NCBI GenBank assembly: GCA_964549595.1
Contig: CAZJWK010000008.1
Span: forward strand, 1 to 58,534
Origin: CAZQQN01 sp964549595
Lineage (GTDB): Bacteria > Bacteroidota > Bacteroidia > CAILMK01 > CAYYUA01
Direction of reading: 5' to 3'
Length of the DNA stretch: 58,534 nt
Shown here: in pieces, positions 9,015 through 17,762 of the stretch
Layout: the number at the start of each line of letters is the position of its first letter
Position numbering within the stretch: position 1 is the stretch's first letter
Position numbers and translations under genes: made by a program
The notes under the pieces: model-generated
What the model was told of the DNA's origin: nothing
The model's input: only the letters and a program-made list of their open reading frames with translations
The model's database searches: none

Positions 9015-9911
9015 TTATGAGCGGGGATGAAATGCTTCAATGACTGATTTCAGATAACTTTGGTCCAAATGGGTATAAATTTCCGTGGTTGTGATGGATT
9101 CATGGCCGAGCATTTCCTGTACAGCCCTTAGATCGGCCCCTCCTTCCACCAGATGGGTGGCAAAGGAGTGCCGGAGGGTATGCGGGCTTAACTTTTTTTG
9201 CAGTCCGGCTTTTAACCCGGCATTTTTCACGATGTTAAAAACCATGACCCGTGTTAGACCTTTGCCTCTCCGGTTCAAAAAAAGGGTGTCTTCAAAGCCT
9301 TTTTGAATGTTTTGATGGCTTCGGATCTGCTTTATGTATATTTCCATTTGATCAGAAGCCTCCTGGCCCAAAGGGACAATCCTTTCTTTGTTACCCTTTC
9401 CGATTACGACCAGGTACCCTTCCTTAAATTTAATGTTTGAAATCTGAAGGGTAATTAATTCTGAGACCCTTACTCCGCAACTGTAAAGTACTTCCAAAAT
9501 GGTCCGGTCTCGCTCGCCCTGAGGATGGGTTCGGTCTATGGCGTTCAATAATTGATCCACCTCCTCAACCGATAGCACATCCGGAAGGTGCTTACCGATC
9601 TTAGGCATGCTTATGTCTTCTGTCGGCATGTAATCGAGTATATTTTCTTCATTCAGGTATTGAAAAAAGCTTTTTAAACCGGAAAGTAACCGGGCTTGCG
9701 TCCTTTCACTTAAGCCTAATTGATTAATGTGATGAAGAAATTGCCTGATATGGTCAGAAGAAACCTCATTTATAGCGAGGTTAATGGCATTAAGCTGCAG
9801 AAAATCCGTGAACTTTCGGAGGTCTCGTATATAATTTTCCCGGGAATGGTCAGATAGCCCTTTTTCAAGCTTCAGATGGGTTTGAAAACCTTTTAGGTAA
9901 GTTTCCCACAT
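9015..9911 (-). CDS. xerD: Tyrosine recombinase XerD
   Basis: This 298-residue recombinase has a SAM-like core-binding domain at 1-90 and a catalytic domain at 110-298. The catalytic set is complete: Arg148 (GVRVSELI), Lys172 (GKGNKER), His244 and Arg247 (HTLRHSFATH), His270 (LGHESITTT) and the nucleophile Tyr279 (IYTHL). Length and motifs fit the host XerC/XerD family that resolves chromosome dimers at dif. XerD is favoured over XerC by overall resemblance only. No mobile-element genes or att-like repeats flank it, so it is read as a housekeeping gene. Confidence 0.9.
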   Translation of the reverse strand: MWETYLKGFQTHLKLEKGLSDHSRENYIRDLRKFTDFLQLNAINLAINEVSSDHIRQFLHHINQLGLSERTQARLLSGLKSFFQYLNEENILDYMPTEDISMPKIGKHLPDVLSVEEVDQLLNAIDRTHPQGERDRTILEVLYSCGVRVSELITLQISNIKFKEGYLVVIGKGNKERIVPLGQEASDQMEIYIKQIRSHQNIQKGFEDTLFLNRRGKGLTRVMVFNIVKNAGLKAGLQKKLSPHTLRHSFATHLVEGGADLRAVQEMLGHESITTTEIYTHLDQSYLKSVIEAFHPRS

Positions 9912-10042
9912 GGCCTTAATGCTTTGTCAAATAGATGGTGCTCGTGGAGTGTTAAGTTTATTCCCGCGTTAGCGCCCATTTCAATTACCCGAAAATTTTT
10001 AACCTATAATAGCTTTAAATGCCGTTGTTTTTGATGGTGCTT

Positions 10043-11311
10043 TTATTCTTCACCGGCGTACTGATTTAATGTTAGGCCAAAAGCCGGCTGTTCTACTTGA
10101 TTTCGAAGCAAATCTTCCATTTTCTCCCGTTCGCGGATCAGGTAGGACTGCCCAGAATAAACCATCACTTCTGCCGGGCGGTAACGAGAATTGTAATTGG
10201 AAGCCATGCTAAAACCATAAGCACCGGCATTATTGAAAGCCAGAATATCCCCTTCTCTGACTTCGTGCAGCTTGCGGTCTGTACCAAAGGTGTCTGTTTC
10301 GCAAATATAGCCGACTATGGTATATACCCGGTTTTTTCCGTGAGGATTGCTAATGTTGGTGAGGTGGTGATAACCATCGTAAAACATGGGGCGAATGAGG
10401 TGATTTAAGCCCGAATCCACCCCTGCGAAAACGGTGGAGACCGTTTGCTTAATGACATTGACTTTGGTTAGGAAATAACCGGCCTCACTAACCAAAAATT
10501 TTCCGGGTTCAAACCACAATTCAAGTGATTTCCCGTATTCCTCGCAAAATTGGTTGAACCGCTCACTTACTTTTTTTCCTAATTCCTCCACATCCGTAAC
10601 CACATCATCCTCCTTGTAAGCTACTTTGAAACCGGAACCAAAATCTATGTACTTTAAATCTGAGAATTGCCGGGCAGTATCCAGCAATACTTCAAGCCCG
10701 TTCAGGAAAACATTGGTATCTAAAATATCCGAACCGGTATGCATGTGCAAGCCTTCTACACGGATGTTATTGGCGTTGACAACACGGAGGACATGCCTTA
10801 ATTGGTGAATGGAAATACCGAATTTGGAGTCTATGTGACCGGTCTGAATATGGGAATGGCCACCCCCGAGCAGGTGAGGATTTATCCTTATGCAAACGGG
10901 CACCGAATGGCCATATTCATGACCGAATTGCTCAAGTAGGGAAATATTATCGATGTTAATGTGAACGCCTCGTTCAATCCCTTTCCTGATTTCCTCCATA
11001 GAAATACAGTTGGGTGTAAAAAGGATCTCCGAAGGGCCAAATCCTGCTTTTAGCCCTAAGTCTACTTCCTGAATGGATACCGTATCAAGGCCGGCACCCA
11101 GTTGACGAAGTAACCCCAGTATATTGAGGTTTGAGTTGGCTTTGGCAGCGTAAAGCACACGGTTTTTCACAGGTTTAAAAGCTGCTTTGAGTTGGTGGTA
11201 CCGGCTTTCGATTTGATCCGCCTCATAAACGTAAAGGGGTGAACCGTATTCCGTTATCAGATCTTTTCCTGGCATGCCTGAAAATTCGTATTGGTTATTG
11301 TTAAACTCCAT
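10043..11311 (-). CDS. lysA: Diaminopimelate decarboxylase
   Basis: LysA decarboxylates meso-diaminopimelate to lysine, the last step of lysine synthesis. This 422-residue fold-type III PLP enzyme shows the Schiff-base Lys57 in YAAKANSN, the phosphate-binding Gly-rich region FGSGFKV, and the substrate-binding Cys in ICETDTFG. The start at 11311 gives MEFNNNQYEF. A longer frame to 11362 would add 17 residues but would run through a good -7 promoter box at 11334-11341, so the shorter start is preferred. Confidence 0.93.
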   Translation of the reverse strand: MEFNNNQYEFSGMPGKDLITEYGSPLYVYEADQIESRYHQLKAAFKPVKNRVLYAAKANSNLNILGLLRQLGAGLDTVSIQEVDLGLKAGFGPSEILFTPNCISMEEIRKGIERGVHINIDNISLLEQFGHEYGHSVPVCIRINPHLLGGGHSHIQTGHIDSKFGISIHQLRHVLRVVNANNIRVEGLHMHTGSDILDTNVFLNGLEVLLDTARQFSDLKYIDFGSGFKVAYKEDDVVTDVEELGKKVSERFNQFCEEYGKSLELWFEPGKFLVSEAGYFLTKVNVIKQTVSTVFAGVDSGLNHLIRPMFYDGYHHLTNISNPHGKNRVYTIVGYICETDTFGTDRKLHEVREGDILAFNNAGAYGFSMASNYNSRYRPAEVMVYSGQSYLIREREKMEDLLRNQVEQPAFGLTLNQYAGEE

Positions 11312-11333
11312 CCGATGGTAAATTTTAAAGGTG

Positions 11334-11341
11334 CAAAAATA
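11334..11341 (-). promoter_or_regulatory. -7 box TATTTTTG upstream of lysA
   Basis: On the minus strand this reads TATTTTTG, matching TAnnTTTG, 22 bases before the chosen lysA ATG. A TTTG-like -33 element lies at a slightly long spacing (CAAAG on the plus strand near 11365). Confidence 0.45.
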
Positions 11342-11513
11342 GTTTTTTTGAAGTAGGCACATTTCAAAGCCACTAATTATCCGTTTATGGACGGGTTAAT
11401 TTTTTATCTTCCTTTGCAATGCCTTCTGGAATATAATCGGTACCGCCTAAAAACAAAAGCTAACAATTATTGAGGGGATTTGCCCTGTATTCCTTAAGGA
11501 TCCACTTTATTAG

Positions 11514-11675
11514 CTTTTTTCGTTAAGCACTTTTAACAACGGCCCATTAAAAGTGGCATTAAATAAACGGGCTACCAATGATTCACCTGAAGGCAAAGCA
11601 TGGGTGTCGAAGCTTCTCGAAACCTTTGAGCCGGGGTTAAATAAGGCTTTGAAGCAATTCCTGATGGTAAATTAA
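11514..11675 (+). pseudogene. Short open frame, possible gene remnant or small protein
   Basis: Between lysA and the next gene (11363-11671) there is no standard gene. On the plus strand a 54-codon open stretch follows a TAG at 11511 and ends with TAA at 11673-11675. It encodes protein-like sequence with an amphipathic segment (EGKAWVSKLLETFEPGLN). There is no ATG near its beginning; a GTG at 11553 would give 40 residues. I do not recognise it. It could be the 3' remnant of a lost gene, a small protein, or chance. The rest of the 309-base interval holds the lysA promoter and no other clear feature. Confidence 0.25.
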
Positions 11676-12310
11676 TACCGTTTCATGTCATAAGGGGGCG
11701 GTATATCCTCATCCAAATACTTGGGCCGGTTAAGCACATCCGAGTGGATGACAGCCATTATAGGATCAAATTTTTTTATGCGTTGGTTGATTTTCTCGGA
11801 ATACTGAGCTTTGGATTTTTTATGACGGGATTTTTGGTAAGCCAGTTTTTTCTTGCGTTCATAAGCAGCCTTTTGAGGCCTTTTGTAACCCTGCCGCTTT
11901 TTCTTTTGGTAGGACTCCTCTTTAGGCCTTTCAAAGGCAGATTCACTTCCGTAAGCGCCTTCTCCGGGTCGAGGTGCTTCTTCTGATCTTTCAGAAAAAG
12001 GATCCTGATAATCGGAATCATGTTGTTTAAATGGTTCAGAGGATTCAAAAGGGTTCGGCTCAGGTTGTTGAGATTCCCGGGGTTGAGGTTTTTCCTGAGT
12101 TTCAAAAGGTTCCGGTTCCGGGCTTTCCTGCTCTTGATGGGGCTCAGGGAACATATCCTCAAATGGGGAAGCAGGTTCCTGATCACTTTCTTCTTCAAAG
12201 GGTTCACCCTTACCAGGCCTTTGTTTTTTATGCTCCTTTGTGTTTTGAGCGATGGAATAAATAAAACTACCTAATATGATCAGGAGGGTTATGATTGTAC
12301 CGAAATCCAT
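11672..12310 (-). CDS. Hypothetical membrane-anchored, Glu/Pro-rich protein
   Basis: The product is 212 residues. An N-terminal membrane segment (about 5-20, GTIITLLIILGSFIYSIAQ) is followed by a Glu/Pro/Gln/Ser-rich acidic region (about 30-125), then a Lys/Arg/Tyr-rich basic region (about 130-175), and a short conserved-looking tail with FDPIMAVIHSDVLNRPKYL. The pattern suggests a single-pass anchor holding a disordered linker. I do not recognise the family. The other long open frames over this stretch are products of its repetitive base composition. Confidence 0.65.
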   Translation of the reverse strand: MDFGTIITLLIILGSFIYSIAQNTKEHKKQRPGKGEPFEEESDQEPASPFEDMFPEPHQEQESPEPEPFETQEKPQPRESQQPEPNPFESSEPFKQHDSDYQDPFSERSEEAPRPGEGAYGSESAFERPKEESYQKKKRQGYKRPQKAAYERKKKLAYQKSRHKKSKAQYSEKINQRIKKFDPIMAVIHSDVLNRPKYLDEDIPPPYDMKRY

Positions 12311-12439
12311 GTTTTAACTTTTAATGAACCAAAATGGCTTTAAGCTTGATTTTGCTGATTCTTTGGCTTTCCCAAATGCCTTGATCTTAAGGTTTGGAAA
12401 AGAAGCCAGGTTTTTTTACAAAAAGGCAAAATTTCCTTA

Positions 12440-12447
12440 TACCTTTG
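12440..12447 (+). promoter_or_regulatory. -7 box TACCTTTG upstream of serC
   Basis: The sequence TACCTTTG fits TAnnTTTG and lies 30 bases before the serC ATG, with a T-run about 22 bases upstream. It probably drives serC-serA. Confidence 0.6.
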
Positions 12448-12477
12448 CAGCGAATTTAAAAATTAAATTTTACCCGT

Positions 12478-13551
12478 ATGACAAAAGTGCATAATTTTAG
12501 TGCAGGTCCCGCAATCTTGCCAAAGGAGGCTATCGAAGAATCCATTAGTGGTCTCAGGGACTTTAAGGAAACAGGCATGTCGGCTATAGAAGTTTCCCAC
12601 AGGGGTGAAGCCTGGACTGAGCAAATGGATGAGATAACCCACCTGGTGCGTAAATTACTCAATGTGCCTGAAGGGTATTCGGTGATTTTCCTGCAGGGTG
12701 GTGCGACTACACAATTTGCTATGGCTCCGATGAATTTGCTTCCATCCAATGGTAAAGCAGCTTATTTGAACACCGGAAATTGGTCTAAGAAAGCCATTAA
12801 AGAAGCTAAGAAATTTGGTCACGTTGAAATACCCGCTTCTTCCGAAGACCAAAATTTCAATTATATACCCAAGGACTTCCAATGCCCAGAAGACGCCTCT
12901 TACCTTCATGTGACCAGCAATAATACCATTTTTGGAACCCAAATGCGGTCTTTCCCGGAATGTGATTGTCCGCTGGTAGCCGATATGTCCTCTGAGATTT
13001 TTAGCAGGCCCATTGATATTTCTCAATTTGACCTAATTTACGCTGGTGCTCAGAAAAATATGGGGCCTGCGGGCGTTACTTTGGTAATCATTAATGATAA
13101 AATCCTTGGTAATGTAGACCGGGATATACCGGAAGTTTTCAATTACCAAACCCACATTGACAAAGCCTCACTTTATAATACGCCCCCCGTACCGTCTATA
13201 TACATTTCTTACAATGTGCTTAAGTGGATCGAGGAACAGGGAGGCGTCAAAGCCATGCAGGATCGCAACGGCGAAAAATCACGCCTGCTTTATGAAGAAA
13301 TTGACCGGAATTCACTTTTCGAAGGCACTGCTGCGAAAGAAGACCGCTCTCCAATGAATGCTACTTTCGTGGCTAAAGATTCCGAGTACGAGAGGAAATT
13401 CCTTCAAGAGGCTTCTGAAAATAATTTTGTCGGCTTGAAAGGCCATCGTTCTGTGGGAGGTTTCAGGGCTTCCATGTACAATGCCCTGCCGAGGGAAAGT
13501 GTAGAAGCTTTGGTGGAATTTATGCAGGATTTCGAACAACGAATCGGCTAA
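12478..13551 (+). CDS. serC: Phosphoserine aminotransferase
   Basis: SerC converts 3-phosphohydroxypyruvate to phosphoserine in serine synthesis. At 357 residues it is normal length. Landmarks are the start HNFSAGPAILP, GGATTQF (about 74-80), Trp102 in GNWSKKA, and the PLP Lys193 in YAGAQKNMGPAG. The C-terminus has the typical GHRSVGGFRASMYNA. serA follows 63 bases downstream on the same strand, so the two consecutive pathway steps are probably one operon. Confidence 0.97.
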   Translation: MTKVHNFSAGPAILPKEAIEESISGLRDFKETGMSAIEVSHRGEAWTEQMDEITHLVRKLLNVPEGYSVIFLQGGATTQFAMAPMNLLPSNGKAAYLNTGNWSKKAIKEAKKFGHVEIPASSEDQNFNYIPKDFQCPEDASYLHVTSNNTIFGTQMRSFPECDCPLVADMSSEIFSRPIDISQFDLIYAGAQKNMGPAGVTLVIINDKILGNVDRDIPEVFNYQTHIDKASLYNTPPVPSIYISYNVLKWIEEQGGVKAMQDRNGEKSRLLYEEIDRNSLFEGTAAKEDRSPMNATFVAKDSEYERKFLQEASENNFVGLKGHRSVGGFRASMYNALPRESVEALVEFMQDFEQRIG

Positions 13552-13614
13552 ATTCATCTTACTCTCAGCACATGAATAGATTTAAATTTTTAGAAATACA
13601 AAATACAAAGCCTT

Positions 13615-14568
13615 ATGCCTAAAGTATTAGCGAATGACGGCATTGCCGATAATGGAAAAAAGATCATGGAAGATGCCGGTTTTCAAGTGGATACCGAAAA
13701 GATTGAACAAGATCAGCTAAAGGATAACCTTAAGGATTACGATGCCATCCTTGTCAGGAGCGCTACCAAAATTACCGAGGATATTATCGATGCCAATACC
13801 CACCTTAAAATGATCGGGCGTGCCGGTGTTGGGGTTGACAACATTGCTGTAGAACATGCGGAAAGCAAAGGCATTAAGGTGGTGAATACACCGGCTGCTG
13901 CTTCCCTCTCCGTTGCTGAACTGGCTTTTGGTCACCTCGCCGGCGGTGTAAGATTTTTACACCAATCCAACCGAACCATGCATGAAAGGGGAAGTAGTGA
14001 TTTCAAGGATTTGAAAAAAGCTTATTCAAAAGGCATTGAGCTTAGGGGGAAAACCCTGGGACTTGTCGGCATAGGCAGAATTGGTCAGGAAACCGCAAAA
14101 ATTGCTTTAGGAGCGGGAATGCATGTATTGATTTCCGACCCCATGTACGATGAAGTGAATTTGGATTTGGACCATATCCAGGCGAATCCCACCCCTTCCG
14201 TAAAAGTCAAGTCTATCTCCAATGAGGAGCTTTTCAGGCAAGCAGATTTCATTTCCTTGCACGTTCCTTCCCTGGATAAGCCGATCATTGACAGTAAGGC
14301 CTTTGATCAGATGAAAGATGGTGTCGGTATTGTTAACTGTGCCAGGGGAGGGGTGATTGATGAAGAAGCCCTTTTGCAGGCCTTGGATTCCGGTAAAGTG
14401 GGTTTTGCCGGTTTAGATGTCTTTGAAAATGAACCTACTCCCAATGAAAAATTGCTAAAGCACGACAAAGTTTCGCTTACTCCTCATATCGGTGCTTCTT
14501 CGGTTGAAGGCCAGAAAAGGGTGGCGATTGAAATGGCTGAAAAAACGGTTGAAAACCTGAAAGGATAG
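13615..14568 (+). CDS. serA: D-3-phosphoglycerate dehydrogenase, short form
   Basis: The product is 317 residues of the D-2-hydroxyacid dehydrogenase family. The NAD-binding GxGxxG is at about 152-157 (VGIGRIGQETA). The catalytic Arg is in NCARGGVIDE, the Glu in FENEPTP and the His in LTPHIGASS. It lacks the C-terminal ACT domain found in E. coli SerA, so serine feedback through an ACT domain is not expected. It oxidises 3-phosphoglycerate to feed SerC, its upstream neighbour. A strong terminator follows. Confidence 0.93.
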   Translation: MPKVLANDGIADNGKKIMEDAGFQVDTEKIEQDQLKDNLKDYDAILVRSATKITEDIIDANTHLKMIGRAGVGVDNIAVEHAESKGIKVVNTPAAASLSVAELAFGHLAGGVRFLHQSNRTMHERGSSDFKDLKKAYSKGIELRGKTLGLVGIGRIGQETAKIALGAGMHVLISDPMYDEVNLDLDHIQANPTPSVKVKSISNEELFRQADFISLHVPSLDKPIIDSKAFDQMKDGVGIVNCARGGVIDEEALLQALDSGKVGFAGLDVFENEPTPNEKLLKHDKVSLTPHIGASSVEGQKRVAIEMAEKTVENLKG

Positions 14569-14598
14569 GTCAATAAGCTTTTTGCTTAAACTAATTGG

Positions 14599-14622
14599 CC
14601 CCGGTTCGCCCGGGGTTTTTTA
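14599..14622 (+). terminator. Rho-independent terminator after serA
   Basis: A perfect CCCCGG / CCGGGG stem with a 5-base loop is followed by a T-run. It lies 30 bases after the serA stop. Confidence 0.9.
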
Positions 14623-14759
14623 TTTGCTTCCGGATTTAGTGTTTTAACAATGGTTTTTGGTACGTCACGAATTTAAATCGGCTTTAGAAATGGTTCTCTT
14701 ACCTTGGTCAATTAGGGTAATATCAGCATTTTTGTGCTTAACAGGAAGCAGGACTTGCC

Positions 14760-15977
14760 ATGGTTAAGTTTTATCCTTTTCAGCCTTTAAGACCCGAAGT
14801 AACCCACGTGGCGGAAGTTACATCCGCGGCTTTTGAAAAACCCAAAGAGGCTGAATACCCCAATATCCCTCCCACACCTGTTTATAGCTTTATGCAGGTT
14901 TTAAACCCTGAAATGTTTTCAGAAGGGGATTTAAGTGGCATTCAAAGGTATCAAAAAGCCGGCGAAAACCTTCATTTACTGATAAACAAGGGGTTTGTTT
15001 GCCGGGAAAATGAACCGGCTTTTTATGTGTACCGGCAACGTAGTGGTGGTTATGAATATACGGGGATTATGGGAACCGTTGGCTTAGATGATTATTTACA
15101 AGAACATGTTAAAAAACATGAGCTGATCCATCCTGATAAAGCAAATACCCTGAAACATTTTTTCAAATCGGTTGGCGTTAATGGCAGCCCGGTCTTATTG
15201 ACTTATCCGGAGGACCAAAAATTGGAAGGGTTTTTCCGGGAGATTATGCAATATCCTGAGTTGTATAATTTCACCAGTAAAGACGGTGTCCATCATTCGG
15301 TTTGGCGCGTGACTAAACAAACGGATGTGACATTTGTAAAAGATGCTTTCCAACACATTCCCGATTTATATATCGCAGACGGGCATCACCGTTGTTCAGC
15401 AATGGCCGGTCTTTTGGATGAGGGCCAGTATACTGAAAATGGTACGCCTAATACATTTATGGCTTTCTGCTTACCTGCGAATCGATTAAATATTTTTGGT
15501 TTCCACCGGCTTTTGAAACACCTAAACGGATGGAATCTAAGGGAACTTTTGGAAAAAATCCGCACCAAATTTCATGTAAAACCGCTAAAAGAAGCAAGGT
15601 TCCCGGAAAAAATGGGGGAATTGATTCTTTGGATACATGATCAATATTTTGCCTTGTATCCTCATGCTGAATTGTTAAATACGAATTCTTACAAAGCCCG
15701 ATTGGATGTTTACCTGTTAGAAAATTATTTGCTTGGGCCTTTTTTGAGCCAAAGCAACGAAAACGATCCGAATATCGTCTATGTGGAAGGAACCATAACA
15801 ATGCCCCGTTTGCAATTTAAAATGGAAAAAGAAGGATTTGAAGCGGCTTTTTTGTTACACCCGATCACTAAGGATTTTTTAATGGCATTGGCAGACAATG
15901 GCGAAACTTTACCGCCTAAATCCACCTGGATTGAGCCGAAGCTTCGGAGCGGGCTGTTTATACATGAAATAAAATAA
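14760..15977 (+). CDS. DUF1015 family protein
   Basis: The 405-residue product has the DUF1015 layout: an N-terminal FQPLRPEVTHVAEVTSAAF opening, the central YIADGHHRCSAM motif (about residue 205) and MAFCLPANRL. The DGHHR motif suggests a nucleotide- or metal-dependent enzyme, but no activity is established. DUF1015 genes commonly follow serA/serC in Bacteroidota and Clostridia, which points to a link with serine or phosphoserine metabolism. Here a terminator separates it from serA, so expression may be independent. No signal peptide, so cytoplasmic. Confidence 0.88.
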   Translation: MVKFYPFQPLRPEVTHVAEVTSAAFEKPKEAEYPNIPPTPVYSFMQVLNPEMFSEGDLSGIQRYQKAGENLHLLINKGFVCRENEPAFYVYRQRSGGYEYTGIMGTVGLDDYLQEHVKKHELIHPDKANTLKHFFKSVGVNGSPVLLTYPEDQKLEGFFREIMQYPELYNFTSKDGVHHSVWRVTKQTDVTFVKDAFQHIPDLYIADGHHRCSAMAGLLDEGQYTENGTPNTFMAFCLPANRLNIFGFHRLLKHLNGWNLRELLEKIRTKFHVKPLKEARFPEKMGELILWIHDQYFALYPHAELLNTNSYKARLDVYLLENYLLGPFLSQSNENDPNIVYVEGTITMPRLQFKMEKEGFEAAFLLHPITKDFLMALADNGETLPPKSTWIEPKLRSGLFIHEIK

Positions 15978-15984
15978 AATTTCC

Positions 15985-16016
15985 TTTTGCTCGTTGAAGG
16001 AATAATCTTACTTTTG
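15985..16016 (+). promoter_or_regulatory. Bacteroidota promoter: TTTTG, 19-base spacer, TACTTTTG
   Basis: The -33 element (TTG at 15987-15989) and the -7 element TACTTTTG (16009-16016) are separated by exactly 19 bases, matching the Bacteroidota consensus. It lies 15 bases before the first paralogous lipoprotein gene. Confidence 0.7.
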
Positions 16017-16031
16017 AAGAAATAAAATAGA

Positions 16032-16571
16032 ATGGTTATGTTTAAGCAAGTATTTTTTACGTTAATAATTCTGGCCGGAATCGGCTTTTTATTCAATAGT
16101 TGCGAGGATAAAAATCCGACTTTCAATGACCCTTGCCCGGCAGATACTTGTCCTCCCTATGATATAACGAAGCCAGAGCCTGATTCATCAGGGGATACGA
16201 GTAGTTCTAAAAAAGAGATGGTAAGTGCAGTGGTTGGTCCATATAGATTGACTTCAGGGGGCAAAAAAGAGTTTTTGACAGGAAGTATGGTTGAAGTCAA
16301 AGCTTATGAAATTACGGTCGGAGGAGAAAAATTGATTGCCAAAGAAAGTGCTGAAACTCCAAGGGGAATTTCATGCTTAGATTCTGCTGCAGGGGCTTAT
16401 TTTAAAGAACAAGACGGTAACTATTTTGAAAGTCAAAGGGTGTATAAGTTTGTTGCAGATACCTTTAATTTTGATGGCAAAAAGTATTATGGTAAAGATA
16501 AAATTAGCATCATAGATCCATCCGATTGTGAATGGTTTTCTTCGGATTTAGAAGTAAAAGAAGTAAACTAA
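16032..16571 (+). CDS. Small secreted or lipoprotein, tandem paralogue 1
   Basis: The product is 179 residues with a hydrophobic signal ending FNSCEDK. The Cys followed by acidic residues resembles a Bacteroidota surface-lipoprotein start, although the lipobox is weak. A short motif, PCPADTC, follows within 20 residues. A beta-rich domain comes after a Ser-rich linker (KKEFLTGSMVEVKAY, then GISCLDSAAGAYFKE, YFESQRVYKF and SDCEWFSSDLEVKEVN). It has its own promoter and terminator. The gene at 16910 is a clear paralogue with the same order of motifs and Cys residues. I do not recognise the family. Confidence 0.75.
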   Translation: MVMFKQVFFTLIILAGIGFLFNSCEDKNPTFNDPCPADTCPPYDITKPEPDSSGDTSSSKKEMVSAVVGPYRLTSGGKKEFLTGSMVEVKAYEITVGGEKLIAKESAETPRGISCLDSAAGAYFKEQDGNYFESQRVYKFVADTFNFDGKKYYGKDKISIIDPSDCEWFSSDLEVKEVN

Positions 16572-16601
16572 GACTAAAATTCTAATTTCAGTAAAAATAA
16601 A

Positions 16602-16628
16602 AAATCTGCCTTCGGGCGGATTTTTTAT
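16602..16628 (+). terminator. Rho-independent terminator with UUCG tetraloop
   Basis: AAATCTGCC and GGCGGATTT pair around a TTCG loop, followed by a T-run. It lies about 30 bases after the first paralogue. Confidence 0.9.
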
Positions 16629-16909
16629 TTTAATATAGCATTTTTACCCACAAATCAATTTTTTTAACCTTCTGTTCCTCAAAACACACTGATTAGGCAA
16701 TCCACCTTAAGGCCCATCAATCAAGTTTACCCGGTTTCAAGTTCTTTATTTATTTCATTCAATGCGTTATAACTTTTGAATGCTATTCAGCGTATTCAAT
16801 TTAAGATCTTTCTTGAATTCCGGTAATTGCTATCTTCAGAAGTTTTTATAAAAAAAATTTTATATTCTTTGCTATTTTTTTATTTTTGGAGAAATCAAAA
16901 TGATGGTTT
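16629..16909. other. AT-rich spacer between the paralogues
   Basis: No gene or structured RNA is visible in this interval. The sequence TATTTTTG (about 16880-16890) is a possible -7 box for the second paralogue, but no -33 element lies at the correct spacing. Confidence 0.4.
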
Positions 16910-17410
16910 ATGTTACGTCAATTAAGTTTTATCCTAACTTTCACTATGAGCATTTGTTTTATACTTGGATCTTCATGTAAGAAAGATGACCCTGAATTTA
17001 AGGATCCCGATCCCTGTCCTCCGGATACTTGTGATTCTAAAGGTTCCAGTCCGGATAAAGAAAGATCAAACGTAGCCATAAAGGTTTTCAAAACTACTCC
17101 AGGAGGGGCTAAAGAGTACTTGAAGGGAAGTAAATTTAAAGTAGAGGCCTACACACATAATGGGAAAAACCACATTTCTACTGCTTCTACTGAAAGTGGT
17201 AAAGGAATAGAATGTATAGATACTTTCCCGAAGGCTTATTTTAAAAAGGGAAAAAAGCACTTTGAATCCCAAAAGCTGTATTTTTTCAGGTTGGCTGACA
17301 CCGTTGGTTACAAAGGTGATAAGTATTATGGGGAGTCAAATATCGCAATCTATAATCAAAGGCACTGCGATTGGTATTCCCCTGAACTTGAATTAGAAAA
17401 AGTCAATTAA
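16910..17410 (+). CDS. Small secreted or lipoprotein, tandem paralogue 2
   Basis: The product is 166 residues. The signal peptide ends ILGSSC and is followed by KKDDPE, a typical acidic lipoprotein start, then PCPPDTC. The body aligns along its length with the gene at 16032: AKEYLKGSKFKVEAY, GIECIDTFPKAYFKK, HFESQKLYFF, YYGESNIAIY, and HCDWYSPELELEKVN. Cys positions are shared. The pair is a tandem duplication that has diverged strongly. Function is unknown; a role as a small surface-displayed domain is inference. Confidence 0.75.
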   Translation: MLRQLSFILTFTMSICFILGSSCKKDDPEFKDPDPCPPDTCDSKGSSPDKERSNVAIKVFKTTPGGAKEYLKGSKFKVEAYTHNGKNHISTASTESGKGIECIDTFPKAYFKKGKKHFESQKLYFFRLADTVGYKGDKYYGESNIAIYNQRHCDWYSPELELEKVN

Positions 17411-17438
17411 AATAACCTAGAGTAATTTCTCTATGTTT

Positions 17439-17467
17439 TAAAATCCGCCTTTGGCGGATTTTTTTTG
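17439..17467 (+). terminator. Rho-independent terminator
   Basis: AAATCCGCC and GGCGGATTT form a 9-bp stem with a TTT loop and a long T-run. It closes the second paralogue and insulates the riboswitch that follows. Confidence 0.9.
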
Positions 17468-17520
17468 CTTCTACCCCCTTGATTTTCCCTTTTCTTAAAA
17501 TTACCGTAATATTGCACCTG

Positions 17521-17722
17521 CAAACAACAGTTCCGCAAAAAGGCGGATTAAAAGGGAATCCGGTGTAAATCCGGAGCAGTCCCCGCTGCTGTGAGCCTGA
17601 GGGTACGTTTCTTTACTCCCCTCGTCTTTTCAAGATGGTTTCGGTCCTTCATTGCCACTGTCCGTTCACGTACGGGCGGGAAGGCTTCCGAAATCGGGCA
17701 AGCCAGAAGACCTGCTGTTGTT
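17521..17722 (+). promoter_or_regulatory. Cobalamin riboswitch
   Basis: The core is conserved: GGGAATCCGGTGTAAATCCG, then GCAGTCCCCGCTGCTGTGA, then the B12 box GCCAGAAGACCTGC at 17702-17715. The closing P1 helix pairs CAACAG (17525-17530) with CTGTTG (17715-17720). Cobalamin binding to this class normally lowers expression of downstream uptake genes. Downstream lie a TonB-dependent receptor and a BtuG-like lipoprotein, which agrees. A 9-bp hairpin at 17736-17760 lies between the aptamer and the first gene and is probably part of the expression platform. Confidence 0.95.
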
Positions 17723-17735
17723 TAGCCGCATTGTA

Positions 17736-17760
17736 CCAGGCTTCCGGGGTAGAAGCTTGG
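17736..17760 (+). promoter_or_regulatory. Hairpin in the riboswitch expression platform
   Basis: CCAGGCTTC (17736-17744) pairs with GAAGCTTGG (17752-17760), including one G-U, around a 7-base loop. There is no T-run, so it is more likely to affect translation or to be an anti-structure than to terminate. Confidence 0.45.
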
Positions 17761-17762
17761 GG

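Noticed and set aside
9015..9911. XerD as an integrase of a mobile element
   Set aside because: Length and motifs fit the host dimer-resolution recombinase, and no attachment repeats, phage or conjugation genes surround it.
11776..12274. Several overlapping open frames on both strands
   Set aside because: They arise from the Glu/Pro/Lys-rich low-complexity codons of the gene at 11672-12310.
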